Source: Aphrocallistes beatrix
Lineage: Eukaryota > Porifera > Hexactinellida > Sceptrulophora > Aphrocallistidae
Direction: 5' to 3'
NCBI GenBank assembly: GCA_963281255.1
Contig: OY725504.1
Coordinates: forward strand, 1,674,001-1,738,000
Length of the DNA stretch: 64,000 bases
Below the pieces are notes generated by a model. It did no database searches. It was not told the DNA's origin and worked only from the letters and a program-made list of their open reading frames with translations. Shown here in pieces: positions 43,327-55,249 of this stretch. A program made the position numbers and the translations under genes. The stretch's first letter is position 1. Every line of letters starts with the position of its first letter.

Positions 43327-45086
43327 CACGGACACCTATATAAACGGACGTGATACTCTCATATCACGGTAAAATTCAAATAGGCCTGATTCGATCTGCC
43401 ATAACTTCTGTTCTACTTAGAATTTCTGCATAGTCTTGGTGTCTAAAAGCAAGGAAATCTTTCAAAGAATTGTTATATGCTCTTCAATTTTCAGTTCAAT
43501 TTGCCGACTTTTAGTAGATTGTTAACTTTTATATAACATGTTTCTTGGATGCACAATTGCATATATTCATTTTTCCGGAGTTTCTAAGCATTTAAATTTT
43601 TGAATCCGAGTCGTAGGAATCCTAAAAATAATCAAATCATAGACTACTTAATACTATGGACTGTCGACTCTCCTACTCGGGGCTTTAAAATCGGGTCCAT
43701 TGTTATTATTGATATCTCGTAATCCACTCAAGTCAGACATGGGAAATGTATTGTTGTTAAATAGGCAGTCATATTTTTGGAATCCATTGGTCATGTTTGC
43801 TGACCTCAACTATGTGTGAAATCTGAGTTATGTGGTTTTCACATCTGTTTTTCACAGATTTAAGATACATTTCGGCGATATTCTGAACTGTTTTAAACAC
43901 ATTTTAAAGCTTTATTAATGTATGATTTTAAAACATAATCAAGGTCGAGACGTGTTGATTCGAAAAAATGGTCTTTTCTAAAGGAATGTTATTACATTCC
44001 ATCGTTGCTATGGAACCGCATTTTGACCATTTGAACTTATATCTTGAAAACCGTTTTAGCTATACATTCAAATTTGACTATATTCGATTGATAATATGCT
44101 ACTTTCTATGAGCTACTAATAGATTTGTTGTATTAAATCTTAAGGTTTTCGAGATATGGTGCAATAACAAAAAATTATCAATATGAATCATAAATTATAT
44201 TGCACCATATCTCGAAAACCATAAGATTTAATACAACAAAATGTATTGGAGCTAAGAGACAGTAGGTTGTTTACTATCTAATACAGTCAAATTTGAATGT
44301 ATAGCTAAAACGGTTTTCAAGATATAGGTTCAAATGGTCAAAATGCGTTTCCATAGCAACGATGGAATGTAATAACATTCCTTTAGAAAAGATCAATTTT
44401 TCGAATCAACACGTCCCGACCTTGATTATGTTTTAAAATCATACATTAATAACGCTTTAAAATGTGTTTAAAACAGGTCAGAATATCGCCGAAATGTATC
44501 TTAAATCTGTGAAAAACAGATGTGAAAACCACATAACTCAGATTTCACACATAGTTGAGGTCAGCAAGCATGACAATGGATTCCAAAAATATGACTTCCT
44601 ATTTAATAATACTACATTTCCCATGTCTGACTTGAGTGGATTACGAGATATCAATAATAACAATGGACCCGATTTTAAAGCCCCGAGTAGGAGAGTCGAC
44701 AGTCCATAGTATTAAGCAGTCTATGATTTGATTATTTTTCGGATTCCTACGACTCGGATTCAAAAACTACAATACTTAGAAACTCCAATATATGCATGCA
44801 ATTGTGCATCGAAGAAACATGTTATATACAAGTTGACAATCTACTAAAATAAGCGAATTTTGAAAAATTTCGAGAAATTTAAAAAAATAACCGAAAATGA
44901 CGTTGAATGGTCTTAAACTAGAAATTGAAGAAAATATAATAATTTTTAGAAAGATTTCCTTGCTTTTAGACACCAATACTATGCAGAAATTCCAAGTAGA
45001 ACAGAAGTTATGGCAGATCGAATTAGGCCTATTAGAATTTCACCGTATTATGAAAGTGTCACGTCCAATTATATAGGTGTCCGTGG
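43327..45086. repeat. FB2 foldback, 1.76-kb palindrome
   Basis: CACGGACACCTATATAAACG at the left pairs with the right end ATATAGGTGTCCGTGG. Arms of over 800 bp meet near 44166-44200 (GATATGGTGCAATA / TATTGCACCATATC). Pairing is nearly continuous, e.g. GTCGACTCTCCTACTCGGGG (43664) with CCCCGAGTAGGAGAGTCGAC (44682). Non-coding. A deleted copy is at 56786-57389. Confidence 0.9.
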
Positions 45087-45691
45087 GTACACAATACTAA
45101 AATGGAATTAGAAATAATATTACTTATGAAAAACTGATATTGAATATCTTTCGTTTGTCAAGATGAAATTGAGACTTTAGTTTATTTGAATAAAATTATT
45201 TTCTATTGTTGGATTTTAATCTGAACCAGTGTTTCCCGACGAACGCGTTAAGTGAGCTATTTAGCACGCTTTAGCTTGTCAAATAACGTGAATTTGTTGT
45301 GAAATAATGCAATTTACCCGAATAAATCGCACAAAAATTGCAAAATTAACGAGCTTTCCAATTATCCTGTGGAAAACATTTATCTGAACTAGTTTTCCTT
45401 TTATCAATCACCATATAACGAATAACATATAGTATAGGGTCGCCCACGAGGACTAATTTTAATAACTCGATACATCTTGATTACATCAATAGGATTCCAA
45501 TCACGGTACAACACCTATTGTGTAAGCTTTCAATTCATATACTTGAATTTACCCTACGCTTTATATCATTGACTATAGAGCCTATTTTGTAACTACCATT
45601 ATTCATCACACCAAAGAAGCAGAGCGAGAGTTGATTTTTACAAGTACCTCTGATAAAGAGGGAAAACCGGAGCTCAAATCATAATATAATT
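45087..45691. other. No recognised feature
   Basis: AT-rich sequence, some GA-rich near 45620-45670. No supported gene or repeat. Confidence 0.4.
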
Positions 45692-46729
45692 ATCCTTACT
45701 ATTAAAACTCGATTAATATTTATAAATATATATACACTAGCCGGACAAAAGTATTCGACCACCACGAAAACCGCCATACAAATAGTATTAAAGTGGGTTT
45801 ATCGACATTGAAATATGTACTCAAACTGTAAGAAATACTCTACTTTTGATCTCAAATTCATAATCTACACATTCTAATTACTCATAATTGAGAGCTTCAA
45901 CTCAATTGCTAACTACCAAGTTTCAAAAAAATCTACCTCCGATGCCTGATGCTACTTGTCCCTAGTCAGGGCCATTATTAAATATGATGGCGATTAGTGA
46001 CACAAAGTGGCACACGTTGATAATTTTCTACATTGGAACTAGTATTTGTGTTGAAAGCTTCAAAAATGGGTAATTTGGATGTGTAATTTACGAATTAGAA
46101 ATCAAAAATATAATATTTCTTACAGTTTGAGTACATATTCCATTATAAGTAGACCCACTTTAATACTATTTGTATGGAGGTTTTCGTGGTGGTCGAATAC
46201 TTTTGTCCGGGTACTGTATATATATATATATATATCTGTAACGAATTGATTGAAAAAACTACCGGGCGCAGAAAGCTGATTTTTGGCATGTCGGAGTCTT
46301 TTGGCTATGGCTCCAGTAAGTTCTGAGCTCAGACGAAAATGTCAACTCATCATGGAATTATGACGTCATTGTCACATTTTTAAAAGTTAAGCAATACAGT
46401 TATTCGAGCATAACTCAGCCATTATAGGAGATAAAAGGCTGAAATTTTAATAGATTATGTATATTAACATACATGCAACTATGCAACTATAATCAAATAG
46501 TGATGACTCATCACTTTGTTATGACGTCATCATTACTCATCAAAATTTTATAAATTGATAAATTTGGTGATTTTTAATGCGATATAGATTGTGACAGTAG
46601 GACAAGACGTATTTTGAGCTGTCATCTCCCTTATAATTAACCAATGTGACCCCAGGCGACCGAAGGGAGCCTCTGGCGGACACTTTGTGTCCGCCAGCCG
46701 CGCAGCGCAAGCAAGTGAAGCGCGCTTGT
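45692..46729 (+). mobile_element. Composite GIE with Tc1-type MITE in its microsatellite
   Basis: 5' block at 45692, short TA tract, MITE 45735-46215, TA tract, core from CTGTAACGAATTGATTG (46236), GAA-loop hairpins, end GTGAAGCGCGCTTGT. Removing the MITE restores a standard GIE. Confidence 0.9.
45735..46215. mobile_element. Tc1/mariner-type MITE (CCGGACAAAAGTATT family)
   Basis: TA-flanked; ends CACTAGCCGGACAAAAGTAT and complement ending GTCCGGGTACTG. Arms about 90 bp, well matched. Confidence 0.9.
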
Positions 46730-46737
46730 CTAAAGTA

Positions 46738-47478
46738 TACAGTGAAGAATGCCCTTCAAAACGCATGGTGTAAAGTGGATAGAACGATTCGAGGATGGCT
46801 GGGATGACCCTTGTGATGCCACCCATGCTAGCCATCCGAAATAGTCGAAAACCAAGACGAACATTGAGCGTATTCAAAGAATTTTTTATAAGGAGAGAAG
46901 AATCACTGTCAGGGAATTAGTTGTGAGGGTTTAGTTTTTCAAAATCAAAAATACATTCCATAATCACCGAAGATCTCGAAATGTTGAAAGTCTTTGCACG
47001 TTTGTCGTAAAACCTTGGTCCAAACAACAAAAAAGAAGATTAGCGGAGAATTACTTAAGGCTTATCAAGGCGAGAAGAACTTTTGGGTCGAATTGTGACT
47101 GGAGATGAAACGTGGTTTCATTATTCCGAGTCGGAGACCAAAGAATAGTCTAGATAGTAGAAAAAGCGGGACCTACCAGCTCCCATTAAAATAAGAGCCA
47201 AAGATCTGCCGGTAGGAGAATGGACACAGTTTTCTGGTATAGAATTAAGATTAATTCCACATTTGCTTCCTGAGAAAGCTACAATCAACAGTGACTACTA
47301 CCTAGAAGAATTGAAGCAGCCACTTGAAAAGATAAAAGGTGGGAGATGCGAACAGCAGTCGAGTTTTATTGAATTGGACAATGCAAGGCCCCATGTTAGT
47401 AAGAAAACTCTCGCCACAATTGATGACTTATGTTTCGAATCTTTATCTCATCCTGTTTATATTCCTGCTCTTTGGTGA
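46738..47478 (+). pseudogene. mariner (DD34D) transposase relic
   Basis: Plus-strand codons across several frames read RITVRELVVR, then GDETWFHYSESETKE with the first catalytic D, SDYYLEELKQPLEKI, FIELDNARPHVSKKTL with the second D, and ESLSHPVYIPAL. This is the standard order of a mariner transposase with its HTH linker and two of three acidic residues. The third D motif is lost; the frame ends at a TGA (47476). Many stops and frameshifts; no terminal repeats found. It starts right at a GIE end (46729). Confidence 0.82.
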
Positions 47479-47541
47479 AATGAAAAATTAACTACGTGGG
47501 AAAGATTTGAAGATTTTAAAAGTCTCAAATATCAGGTGGAA

Positions 47542-50355
47542 CTGTCACAAATATTTGGTCCAGTCGGACCAAAGAAATAAGAAATATTCGGTCCGTCCGG
47601 ACCGAATATTTCAGGGGATAAAATATATCAGGGGACCAAATATATCAGCTATTTGGTTCTTGGTTTTTATTTGGTCTGGTCGGATTAAATATTTTGCGTG
47701 GGCAGGTATCTCCCTCAAGAAATACTTACACATTCCAAACCGTTTTTGATTCTCATATCTAGTTTTTGAGATACACTGTCTCAAAGTCTGTTTTTTTCGT
47801 TAATCGCTAGCACATCTTAATGGTAGAAATCCGGCCACTCAAGGAATTGTTTAGGACATACCAAGGAAACAAATGCTTCCAAAATCGAATCATAGATAGT
47901 CTATCATATTTGCCACTTCATAGGACCAAAAAAAAGTTAAAATAACAAAAATTGTAAATTTTATCGGTGTCCAAAAAAAAAGTGCGAAAATTGTTGTTTT
48001 TTTCGGAAATTAAGAATAAAATCACCAAGTTATAAGATATCGAAAATAAAGTGGTCCTACTTTCATCGCCTAATGATATGGAACAACTCTTGAAATTTTC
48101 AAACCTCTACCTCAAACCAATTTTGACAAAATTCTGTAAAGACGGTCAATTTTGAAATATTAAAGTCCCGAGATATAGAGATTTTAAGTTTAGATGTTAA
48201 GAAGAATGTAAAATGAGTTATTAAAAATGAACAAATGCATTCACGGGTATTTATCCGCATTTATACTGGTGATTTAGGTATTTTCGAACCAATTATTTAC
48301 GTAAAATAGCAAAAGTACACTGAAAATCCACAAATTTCCTTGAGGCCCCTAACCCCGAATATTTTGAGATAATTGTGAATAATGATTCATATTATAATAA
48401 TGCTAGCACTACGAAGTATAATCCATCAGTTTAGAATGAATAATGCTTCCAAAAAGTATATTAGGAAGTTAGAACAAAGGTCTAAGACCTATAGTTTCTA
48501 AGTTAGGATTTTCGAAAAATGCTACGTCATCATATGACAAAAATCTAAAACTTGACATTCCATAGGTTGTAGTGCAATTATTATCAATGAATCATATAGT
48601 ATGTACCCTCATAAAAAGTATATTAGGAAGTGAGAACTAAGAATTTGGGCTTATATTTACAGAGATAGAGAGATATCACTTTTTAGACCCTAAATGAGGA
48701 TTTTTGACCGAATATTGGAGGTCCAAGGCCAAAGCTTTCAAAATAATTATCAAAAGTTCCCCATTTTTTCTGCATACATTATTAACGATAATTGTATTCA
48801 TTATTTAGCATAATAGCCACATTTGGATACATTTTTCATGATTAGATTCGGAATTTTCTAATTTATTCAAAGTTCTCCATAGAATTCGTATTACAATCAA
48901 GTCAATGATAAGTCGAGAAATATTTATTTTCTGACAAAGCAATGTTTGAAGAACCTATATATTTTCGCATATATTCTTTTATTTAAGATTTTAATAGATT
49001 ATATATCTTCAATAGTTTTAAGATATGACATCGCCCTCTTTCGGGACCATAGAGAGATATTTTGCCCGAACTTTACCTATAATAAGCGATATATCACGGA
49101 GAAATGGTCGGATCCGAACAAATTTTTTTTTGAAACGATCAGAATTTTATTTCTGATCCGATGATCGCTAAATATCTCATATCAAACAAGCTATTTCCCG
49201 AGCATTATATAAATGAACTCCCTTATAGAGCTATTTTGACTGTATTGTATTTGGCCTTTCTTCTAAATCTTTGTGTTTTATATTCTCCAATGGGGCCAAA
49301 AAACTTTTGAGGTCCATATCATTAAGAAAATATCAAATAAGTAAGAAACTAATTAATGAATGCGTCAAAAACCTCCAATAATTTTTCAATTTTAGTAACG
49401 CTAAACTTTAGGGTGATACCTCATAAAAATCAAAATAAATTCCCTTCCAACTAGTACAATCAGATGGTAGACCGCTCAGTTATACAATGGAATTAACAAT
49501 AAAAAATTTCGCCGTTTTTTTACTCCAGGCAAAGTTTTTCGAGGGCGGTATCCTTAGTTAAGATATAAAATCTGCATAACAAACTACAAAACTACCACAT
49601 AAAGTCGTCCTGCCTCATCATATCGGATAATTGAATATTCCGCTTAATTTCATAAACTTTGGGTGCACAGATGCTACGATATAGAGCGGGACCGACAGCA
49701 ATTCAATCCAAAACTTCCAAAAGAGATACATCATAAACAATTATTTTGAAAGGCCAGAAATCAATCCCAAACATGCCAACCGTACCGCCCTTCGCCATTT
49801 TCTCATTTTAGTGCAGTTCCTATAGGAAATGCTCTATCGGCATGGACGGCGCATAAGTCCTCCACCTCCGCTATGTCCATCTACGCGATCCTGAAAAATC
49901 CTGTGGATCGATTTGTAAGAAATTTGGAACTGACATTCCATATATGGTGTAGATGTGCATATCGGATATGAGTTTTCATATTTTTACACCTTCTCGAGAA
50001 ATGTGACGAAATAGCTGACCAATCAATTTTCATTGTTTTAGTAATTACAGAGTCACGCACATTCTGGAGATGCACTTTCGGTCTGTCGACTGACAGTTTT
50101 ACATTATAGTGTTAATTTTGTAGTGTCGCTACTGTTACGTGATGGTATCAAAGTTGGCAGGTATGAGATCCGGACCAAAAATAACATATATTTGGTCCAA
50201 CCGGGCTAAAAAATACCCCGCTCCAAAATCGTCTGAAATATTTGATCCGACCGGACCAAAATAGCTGATATATTTGATCTCCTGAAATATTCTGTCCGGA
50301 CGGACCGAATATTTCTGATTTATTTGGTCCAGCTGGACCAAATATTTCGTGACAG
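47542..50355. mobile_element. Long-inverted-repeat element (GGTCCGACCGGACC motifs) with nested P1
   Basis: Left arm 47542-47710 and right arm about 50155-50355 are inverted copies: CTGTCACAAATATTTGGTCC pairs with GGACCAAATATTTCGTGACAG-type sequence. Both arms contain several GGTCCGNNCGGACC mini-palindromes. Between them lie an inverted P1 and other repeat sequence. Target duplication not resolved. Confidence 0.7.
47738..49556. mobile_element. P1 element, inverted copy
   Basis: Reverse-oriented relative to 24923-28180. It includes GACCGTCTT-type and TCCCGAGATATAGAGATTTT blocks, AGTTAGGATTTTCGAAAAATG, and the terminus TTTTTCGAGGGCGGTATCCT (about 49536-49555). The other terminus is missing. Non-coding. 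Confidence 0.75.
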
Positions 50356-50888
50356 AAGAATGGGAAAAAGGACCCCACTGAAATTTTATGCTACTGGAAT
50401 TGACAAGTTCCAGAGCAGTGGAATAATGTATAAAGTAGAATGGTGGATACATTGAACGTTACGATTATTTTTAATGATTTAGCTTTTATAATATGTGTAT
50501 TAAAAAATAGTACCCGTTATATTTGGACGACTCTTGTATTTTGGCTAAAGTTCACGGGATTAGCTTTCATCATAAGACTTAGCTTACTGAGCTTGACAGA
50601 CTGTGTAATTAATTGCCTTATTATCTAAGTTAATGGTTTCAAAAATATGTCAAAAATACTTATAAGCTACCTTGTAGTAAACACCCTAAATTTTATAGCT
50701 TCCCACCCAAATTGCTTAGACCGGAAATGACTCAACAACATTCCTAGCATATCATCGGGTATATACATGATATGATCCTATAGTAAATGTAGCAATTTAT
50801 TAAATATTAGTCACCCAATAAATTATGATTCCATCACTGTATTCATGAGTAATAGTAATATATTCACTCATGAAATTCTATACACTAA
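50356..50888. other. No recognised feature
   Basis: AT-rich, short frames only. Nothing supported. Confidence 0.4.
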
Positions 50889-51240
50889 GGCAGCGTTTCT
50901 CAACCAGGGGCCCGTGGCCCCCCAGGGGGGCCACGAGTAGAGGCCTTCACCGGGGGGCTATGTTTAAGTATTGGTTTAAACATACGAATCTTAACGTTAG
51001 TTAGCAATTCTTTGACTTTGATTTTGTTTGGCTTTGAGTTTTTTGCTTACCAGTCTCGCGTGGCGAATAAAATAATAGAACGTAGATAAGTTAAAACGAA
51101 ATCTACGTTTTTTATTGAAGGACAGGACGCCACGGGTACTGAGGGTCTCGGTAGAGGGACCACGGACCATGAAAGGTTAAATGCCCCCGACAAATGCCCC
51201 CTACTATCCTCTGTATGGAACCCTGGGGGGACTAATTTTA
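50887..51240. mobile_element. hAT-type element, left end
   Basis: CAGCGTTTCTCAACCAGGGG followed by GGCCCCCCAGGGGGGCC is a typical hAT terminus. No matching right end was found, so the element is truncated or its right boundary is decayed. Confidence 0.6.
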
Positions 51241-51687
51241 AACTCAGTGTATATCACTCTGTCATAATATGATTTCCAATTTGGAACTATTGGATATTAT
51301 GTGATATGAGACTTATTATAGATTTAGTTCTTTATTCCCACCCTCATAGCTGCTCTAATAAATATACATTTAATCTGCTCCAAATTGGATAAAGTGGGGG
51401 GGAAATATTTTAATTTGCGAAATGTTACTATCTGCTATCGAAATACATAGAACAAGTGATCAGTCTCAGACAGGAATAGAAAGAGAGCTATGAATGCGGT
51501 CCATGATTTGTGTTTGGCGGAAATTGTATAAGAAAGAAAAGAGCAAAACTGCATGGGTAGTTTGAGGACAATGGATTTATTCTTCAGTTCTGAAGACGCC
51601 CTTGCTTCGAAGAGGATACTGTTTTTGGATAAAATGTTTCCCAATTTAAATGCTTTCAAATCAACTTTCAGACTCTTAGTTCTGACT
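51241..51687. other. Possible 3' untranslated region of the LisH-like gene
   Basis: Follows (minus sense) the stop of the LisH-like frame. The phrase GTCAGAACTAAAAGTC recurs near 51665-51720. No AATAAA-type signal could be placed with confidence. Confidence 0.3.
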
Positions 51688-52022
51688 TTAGTTCTGACTT
51701 TTACTACAGACTTTTAGTTCTGACTGAGCATTTGGATTACATCTTTGATACAAGTAGGATTGAGTATAAATGCTAATTTCTCTGAACTTGAACAATTTTC
51801 TGCTACTTGTAATAGGGTCGGAAGGAAGGGTAGTCATGCAAATATTCTGCAGGCCTTGTGTGCCAGCCAAGAATGACTCCCCACTTTGACTTGAACAGTT
51901 TTTATTTGTCACCAGTTGCCAATTAGGGAATACTTGAATGGAACATAGGTAAAGTAAGTTTTCAGCTGCCTCAGTTTCCAGAAACTCGTTTTCATACAAG
52001 TATTCACTAATTAGCTTCTTGA
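51688..52022 (-). CDS. Candidate exon with a LisH-like motif
   Basis: The minus-strand open frame enters after a splice-acceptor-like TGGTTATATTGCAG (ending 52023) and gives about 110 residues. It opens VKKLISEYLYENEFLETEAA, close to the LisH dimerisation pattern (hydrophobic LI..YL..N.F..TA.). A serine-rich stretch and a polar C-terminus follow, ending at a TAA. Unlike nearby frames it is not part of any repeat seen here. LisH motifs occur in many scaffold and CTLH-type proteins; which one cannot be said. Could be a last exon, or a chance frame. Confidence 0.35.
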
Positions 52023-52194
52023 CCTGCAATATAACCACAAACACATTCGAATTATATATTGCTGCTGCTCATAGAGCAGGAACTAGATCATATGTTAAAT
52101 ATTAACTATCATCATTTTAGAAGTTACCATAGTTTCTCTATAAATATTTTGCTAATGGCGCCTCTTCTTGGCAGAAAATATTTATCCTGGCTTT

Positions 52195-52776
52195 TCCAAG
52201 CTAAATAGTTATTAATTCCCCAACTGATTTCACCAATATCTCCAAACCGGTAGATTTTAGCCCATCAAAATGTATTTTTAGCTGATATAAAACCACCCCC
52301 AAATATCTCAATACAATGTTGCTAGATCCATTGCTTATATTAGGAGTACTCTTTTTGCAATTTTATCCTTAACCCTAATTGGACTTGGAATGTTGAAGTG
52401 AAAGTGAAAGTTAATTGAAAATGAACTGAAAGTGAAAATGAAAGTGGGAATTTTCTATTTATACCTTTGACCCCAAGTCCAAGTAGGGTTAACCCTAATT
52501 GGACTTGGAATGTTGAAGTGAAAGTGAAAGTTAATTGAAAGTGAACTGAAAGTGAAAATGAAAGTGGGAATTTTCTATTTATACCTTTGACCCCAAGTCC
52601 AAGTAGGGTTAAACCGGAAAATCCCATTACATATCTGTCTTGGAGAAGCCACCCTTCCGCAACCACTAAATCATCTCTAAATAGCATGACTTTTTGATGG
52701 TGAGTATTTGGTGATCAAAGTCAACTATTTAAAGAGTGAGCATCTAAAAATTCACACTTTTGAATTTTTTGAAACA
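52195..52776. repeat. FB3 foldback fragment carrying tandem TTAA MITEs
   Basis: Matches the right arm of the palindrome at 60933-61608: ACCGGTAGATTTTAG, TTTTTAGCTGATATAAAACC, and after the insertions CAACCACTAAATCATC, GGTGATCAAAG, TATTTAAAGAGTGAGCATCT. No left arm is present. Two 116-bp MITEs interrupt it. Confidence 0.75.
52369..52612. mobile_element. Two tandem 116-bp TTAA-flanked MITEs (piggyBac-like)
   Basis: Units 52373-52488 and 52493-52608 are identical except one base. Each starts CCCTAATTGGACTTGG and ends CCAAGTCCAAGTAGGG (inverted, one mismatch). TTAA occurs before, between and after (52369, 52489, 52609). The TTAA target and CCC start are piggyBac-like. The interior is made of GAAAGTGAAA repeats. 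Confidence 0.88.
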
Positions 52777-52786
52777 TTCTAATGAT

Positions 52787-53126
52787 GACCGACCGGGGAC
52801 AGAATTCGTCCGGGGCCGGGATTAGGGTTAATGTAAATAATACAAGTCGAGAATTTTTGTTGCTTGGGTTAGTAACCTTATAAACATTTACACAAAGCTC
52901 CTTTAATAAAGTCAACACCGTGAAATATAGTGAACGTGAATATAATCGTAACTGTAATCAAAAGTCTTGGTTTTGAATATATAATAATGTATATGCTATA
53001 TTATTTTTCCAACCCAACTAGTTACCAGTCAGGTTCGGGACTTTAAGTCGGGGCCAGGTCTGGGACAAAAGTGACCGGGATTGGCCAGGACCGGCGCTGG
53101 GGCCGGGTGACCGGTCGATCCCTACT
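52787..53126. mobile_element. GC-rich MITE-like segment
   Basis: GACCGACCGGGGACAGAATT at the left and CCGGGTGACCGGTCGATCCC at the right are imperfect inverted repeats, with CGGGGCC motifs near both. Boundaries uncertain. Confidence 0.4.
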
Positions 53127-53165
53127 CCCAACTCTACTAATGTGATACTTCTGCATTTCCTGATT

Positions 53166-53327
53166 CAGATTCTCAAAAGATATTCCCACGAAGAGATGGA
53201 AAAATATGTTGGAAGTGGAGAGAGTTCAATTGGCGAAATGTCAGAAGAGACTGATCCAGCTCTCCTCGAAGACACACTGCATAATGAGGATTGTGTAGGC
53301 ATTCAGTCACCAAATTCTATATTTTAA
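53166..53327 (+). CDS. Possible terminal exon, function unknown
   Basis: After TTCTGCATTTCCTGATTCAG, a fair 3' splice site, an open frame of about 53 codons begins ILKRYSHEEMEKYVGSGESS. It contains an acidic stretch (EMSEETDPALLEDTLHNED) and ends IQSPNSIF with TAA. It does not resemble the missing Utp12 domain. It lies between repeats and has no supporting upstream exon, so it may be chance. Confidence 0.25.
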   Translation, partial: QILKRYSHEEMEKYVGSGESSIGEMSEETDPALLEDTLHNEDCVGIQSPNSIF

Positions 53328-53790
53328 TATGAAGTAGGATGGTTGATATTCCAACCTAGAAATATATGTCAAAAGAGAGTCGTCAAGTGCAGCCTCGTAA
53401 CATAAAATTCCCTTCGCGAATGATTGGCAAGCAACACAAGGTATTTACTTCATCCCTATATGATAGATACCTATGTGTATAGTATTCGGCATGCATAGAT
53501 GCGATTTACTGTTATCATTGTAGTCATTTCTCCCAAAACAGAAAAGCTACACAAGCTATAATTACGACTAATTTAACCAATTTTCGTGTATACTTATGCG
53601 CAGTCATATACCAGTATTAATGTTCATTTAGCGTAGGAAATCTCAATTTGAACCAGTTGTTGAAAAATATGTTGAAATTTTCGGGATGTGCACACATTCC
53701 TGCGTTGTCAGGAAAACGTAATCTGACTAACTTGGGCTATATCTCAATTGTAAATACTAAACCCTAATAAATGATGGCACATGATAGGTA
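53328..53790. repeat. Unassigned sequence and FB1 arm fragment
   Basis: From about 53640 it resembles an FB1 left arm (ACACATTCC, then GGAAAACG and GGCTATATCTCAA). The arm resumes at 55150 (TCCACTTCCTATTCAC) after the Tc1 element, so that Tc1 is nested in it. 53328-53640 is unassigned. Confidence 0.5.
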
Positions 53791-55147
53791 CAGTCTGTTT
53801 CATAATTATTTACAATTTTGAGGTTATTTTGAATGACCATAACTTACTATGTAATCTGTTAGACAGTACTTCAATGCAATTTTTCTCTACTATACACTCA
53901 TTCTAACGATTTCTATTGATACCTTTCCAACTCTTTGATACCCAACTATTTTTTTTAAAATTTATTCACTTCCGGCGGGCTTTTTTCTCTCTTTTTGGTC
54001 TCGAAGTTAATTCTGACAAGCTAGTTAAGGTAATTCAACTAATTTTCAGCGAATAATGCAGAAACAACGTAGAGAAGATGTGGCTAAGCTCATTGAAACT
54101 TCAAAACTTCCAATGAAGGACATTGCTTCTATGTGCGGTGTCACCCTGAAGACGGCCTATAATGTTAAGCAACGAATTTCAGCCGGCGAAAGCATTGAGC
54201 ACAGGGGTGGAGCTGGGCCTAAAAGGTGCCTCAACAAAGGAGACAGGATCTCACTCTCTCTCAATATTAAACACAATCCCCGAATATCTTTGCGGACTAT
54301 GCAGAGTAGTCTAAAGGTTTCACGGGGAGTTGATGTGTCGTATTCAACGGTGAGGAGATGCATCAGAGATGTCCTATTCCAAGAAAACTGCCATCAAAGG
54401 ACCAAATATTACTCCCTCCCATGAAGCATTGAGAGTTTTATTGGCTAAGAAACACAAGTTCATCAATTGGAACAAGGTCTTCTTTACGGATGAGTGCTCC
54501 ATTTGGCTTTGTGGCTGGAAAGTACAGATGTGGCAAGGGTAGCCCGTCATCAACATTCCGAGACATTTACCCAAAATCCATATTTGGGGAGGGATATCTA
54601 CTCGAGGAACTACTCCTGTACATATTTTAGAGAGAATTTCAATTCTATCGCATATTGTAATGTGATAAATAAATGTTTGACAGAGATAGCAGACCTACTC
54701 TATCCTGACGGTTGGAAACTCCACGAGGATAATTCAAGTATCCATAAATCCAAGCTCTCTGTCTCATACAAAGAGGAACGCGCCATTAGATGCATAGATT
54801 GGCCATCCTGCATCCCTGATTTGAATCCTATAAAGAATTTATGGGCTGTTCTGAAGAAAAGGATTCTAAACAGGGCTCCTAAGACGATCAAAGATGTAAA
54901 AAACTATGTCGATATAGAGTGGGGAACCTTTGATCCAGAATTCATTGGCAACTTCACAAAATCTATGCGTAAGCGATGCGACCTTGTGATTGCTGCTCAA
55001 GGCAAAAGGATTAACTATTAAACCATGTCCTATTTAATTGTTACTAAGGGGCCATAGAACCAAAATAAAACTTGAATGAGTGTATATCAACTCGAGTTAT
55101 CAAGTTGCATTGGGTATAATAATTGTAAATAATTATGAAACAGACTG
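53791..55147 (+). mobile_element. Full-length Tc1-like element
   Basis: 1357 bp between TA dinucleotides. Ends CAGTCTGTTTCATAATTATT and complement AATAATTATGAAACAGACTG-type. Carries one transposase relic on the plus strand. Confidence 0.92.
54056..55021 (+). pseudogene. Tc1 transposase, DD34E type, inactivated
   Basis: About 340 codons. The N-terminal 120 are intact: a first helix-turn-helix (MKDIASMCGVTLKTAYNVKQ) and a second ending STVRRCIRDVLF. A frameshift at about 54400 leads to NWNKVFFTDECSIW (first D), HIWGGISTRGTTPVHIL, then HEDNSSIHKS (second D) and DWPSCIPDLNPIKNLWAVLK. Tc1 enzymes have NPIENLW, so the third catalytic E is K. There is also a stop at 54541. The C-terminal end (GKRINY) is intact. 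So the ends and DNA-binding region are good but catalysis is not possible. Confidence 0.92.
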
Positions 55148-55149
55148 TA

Positions 55150-55249
55150 ATAGTCCACTTCCTATTCACTAATAATATAATTTATTCGCCTTACTGTACA
55201 ACTATAATAACTATAAAACTATATTATTTAAGCGAATAAAGTACGTATA
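55150..55249. repeat. FB1 arm continuation
   Basis: CACTTCCTATTCACTAATAA matches the FB1 phrase CTACTTCCTATTAAGTGATAA, following the Tc1 insertion. Confidence 0.45.

Noticed and set aside
53166-53327. Missing UTP12 C-terminal exon
   Set aside because: The acidic 53-residue peptide shares no recognisable pattern with the Utp12 domain or its lysine-rich tail.
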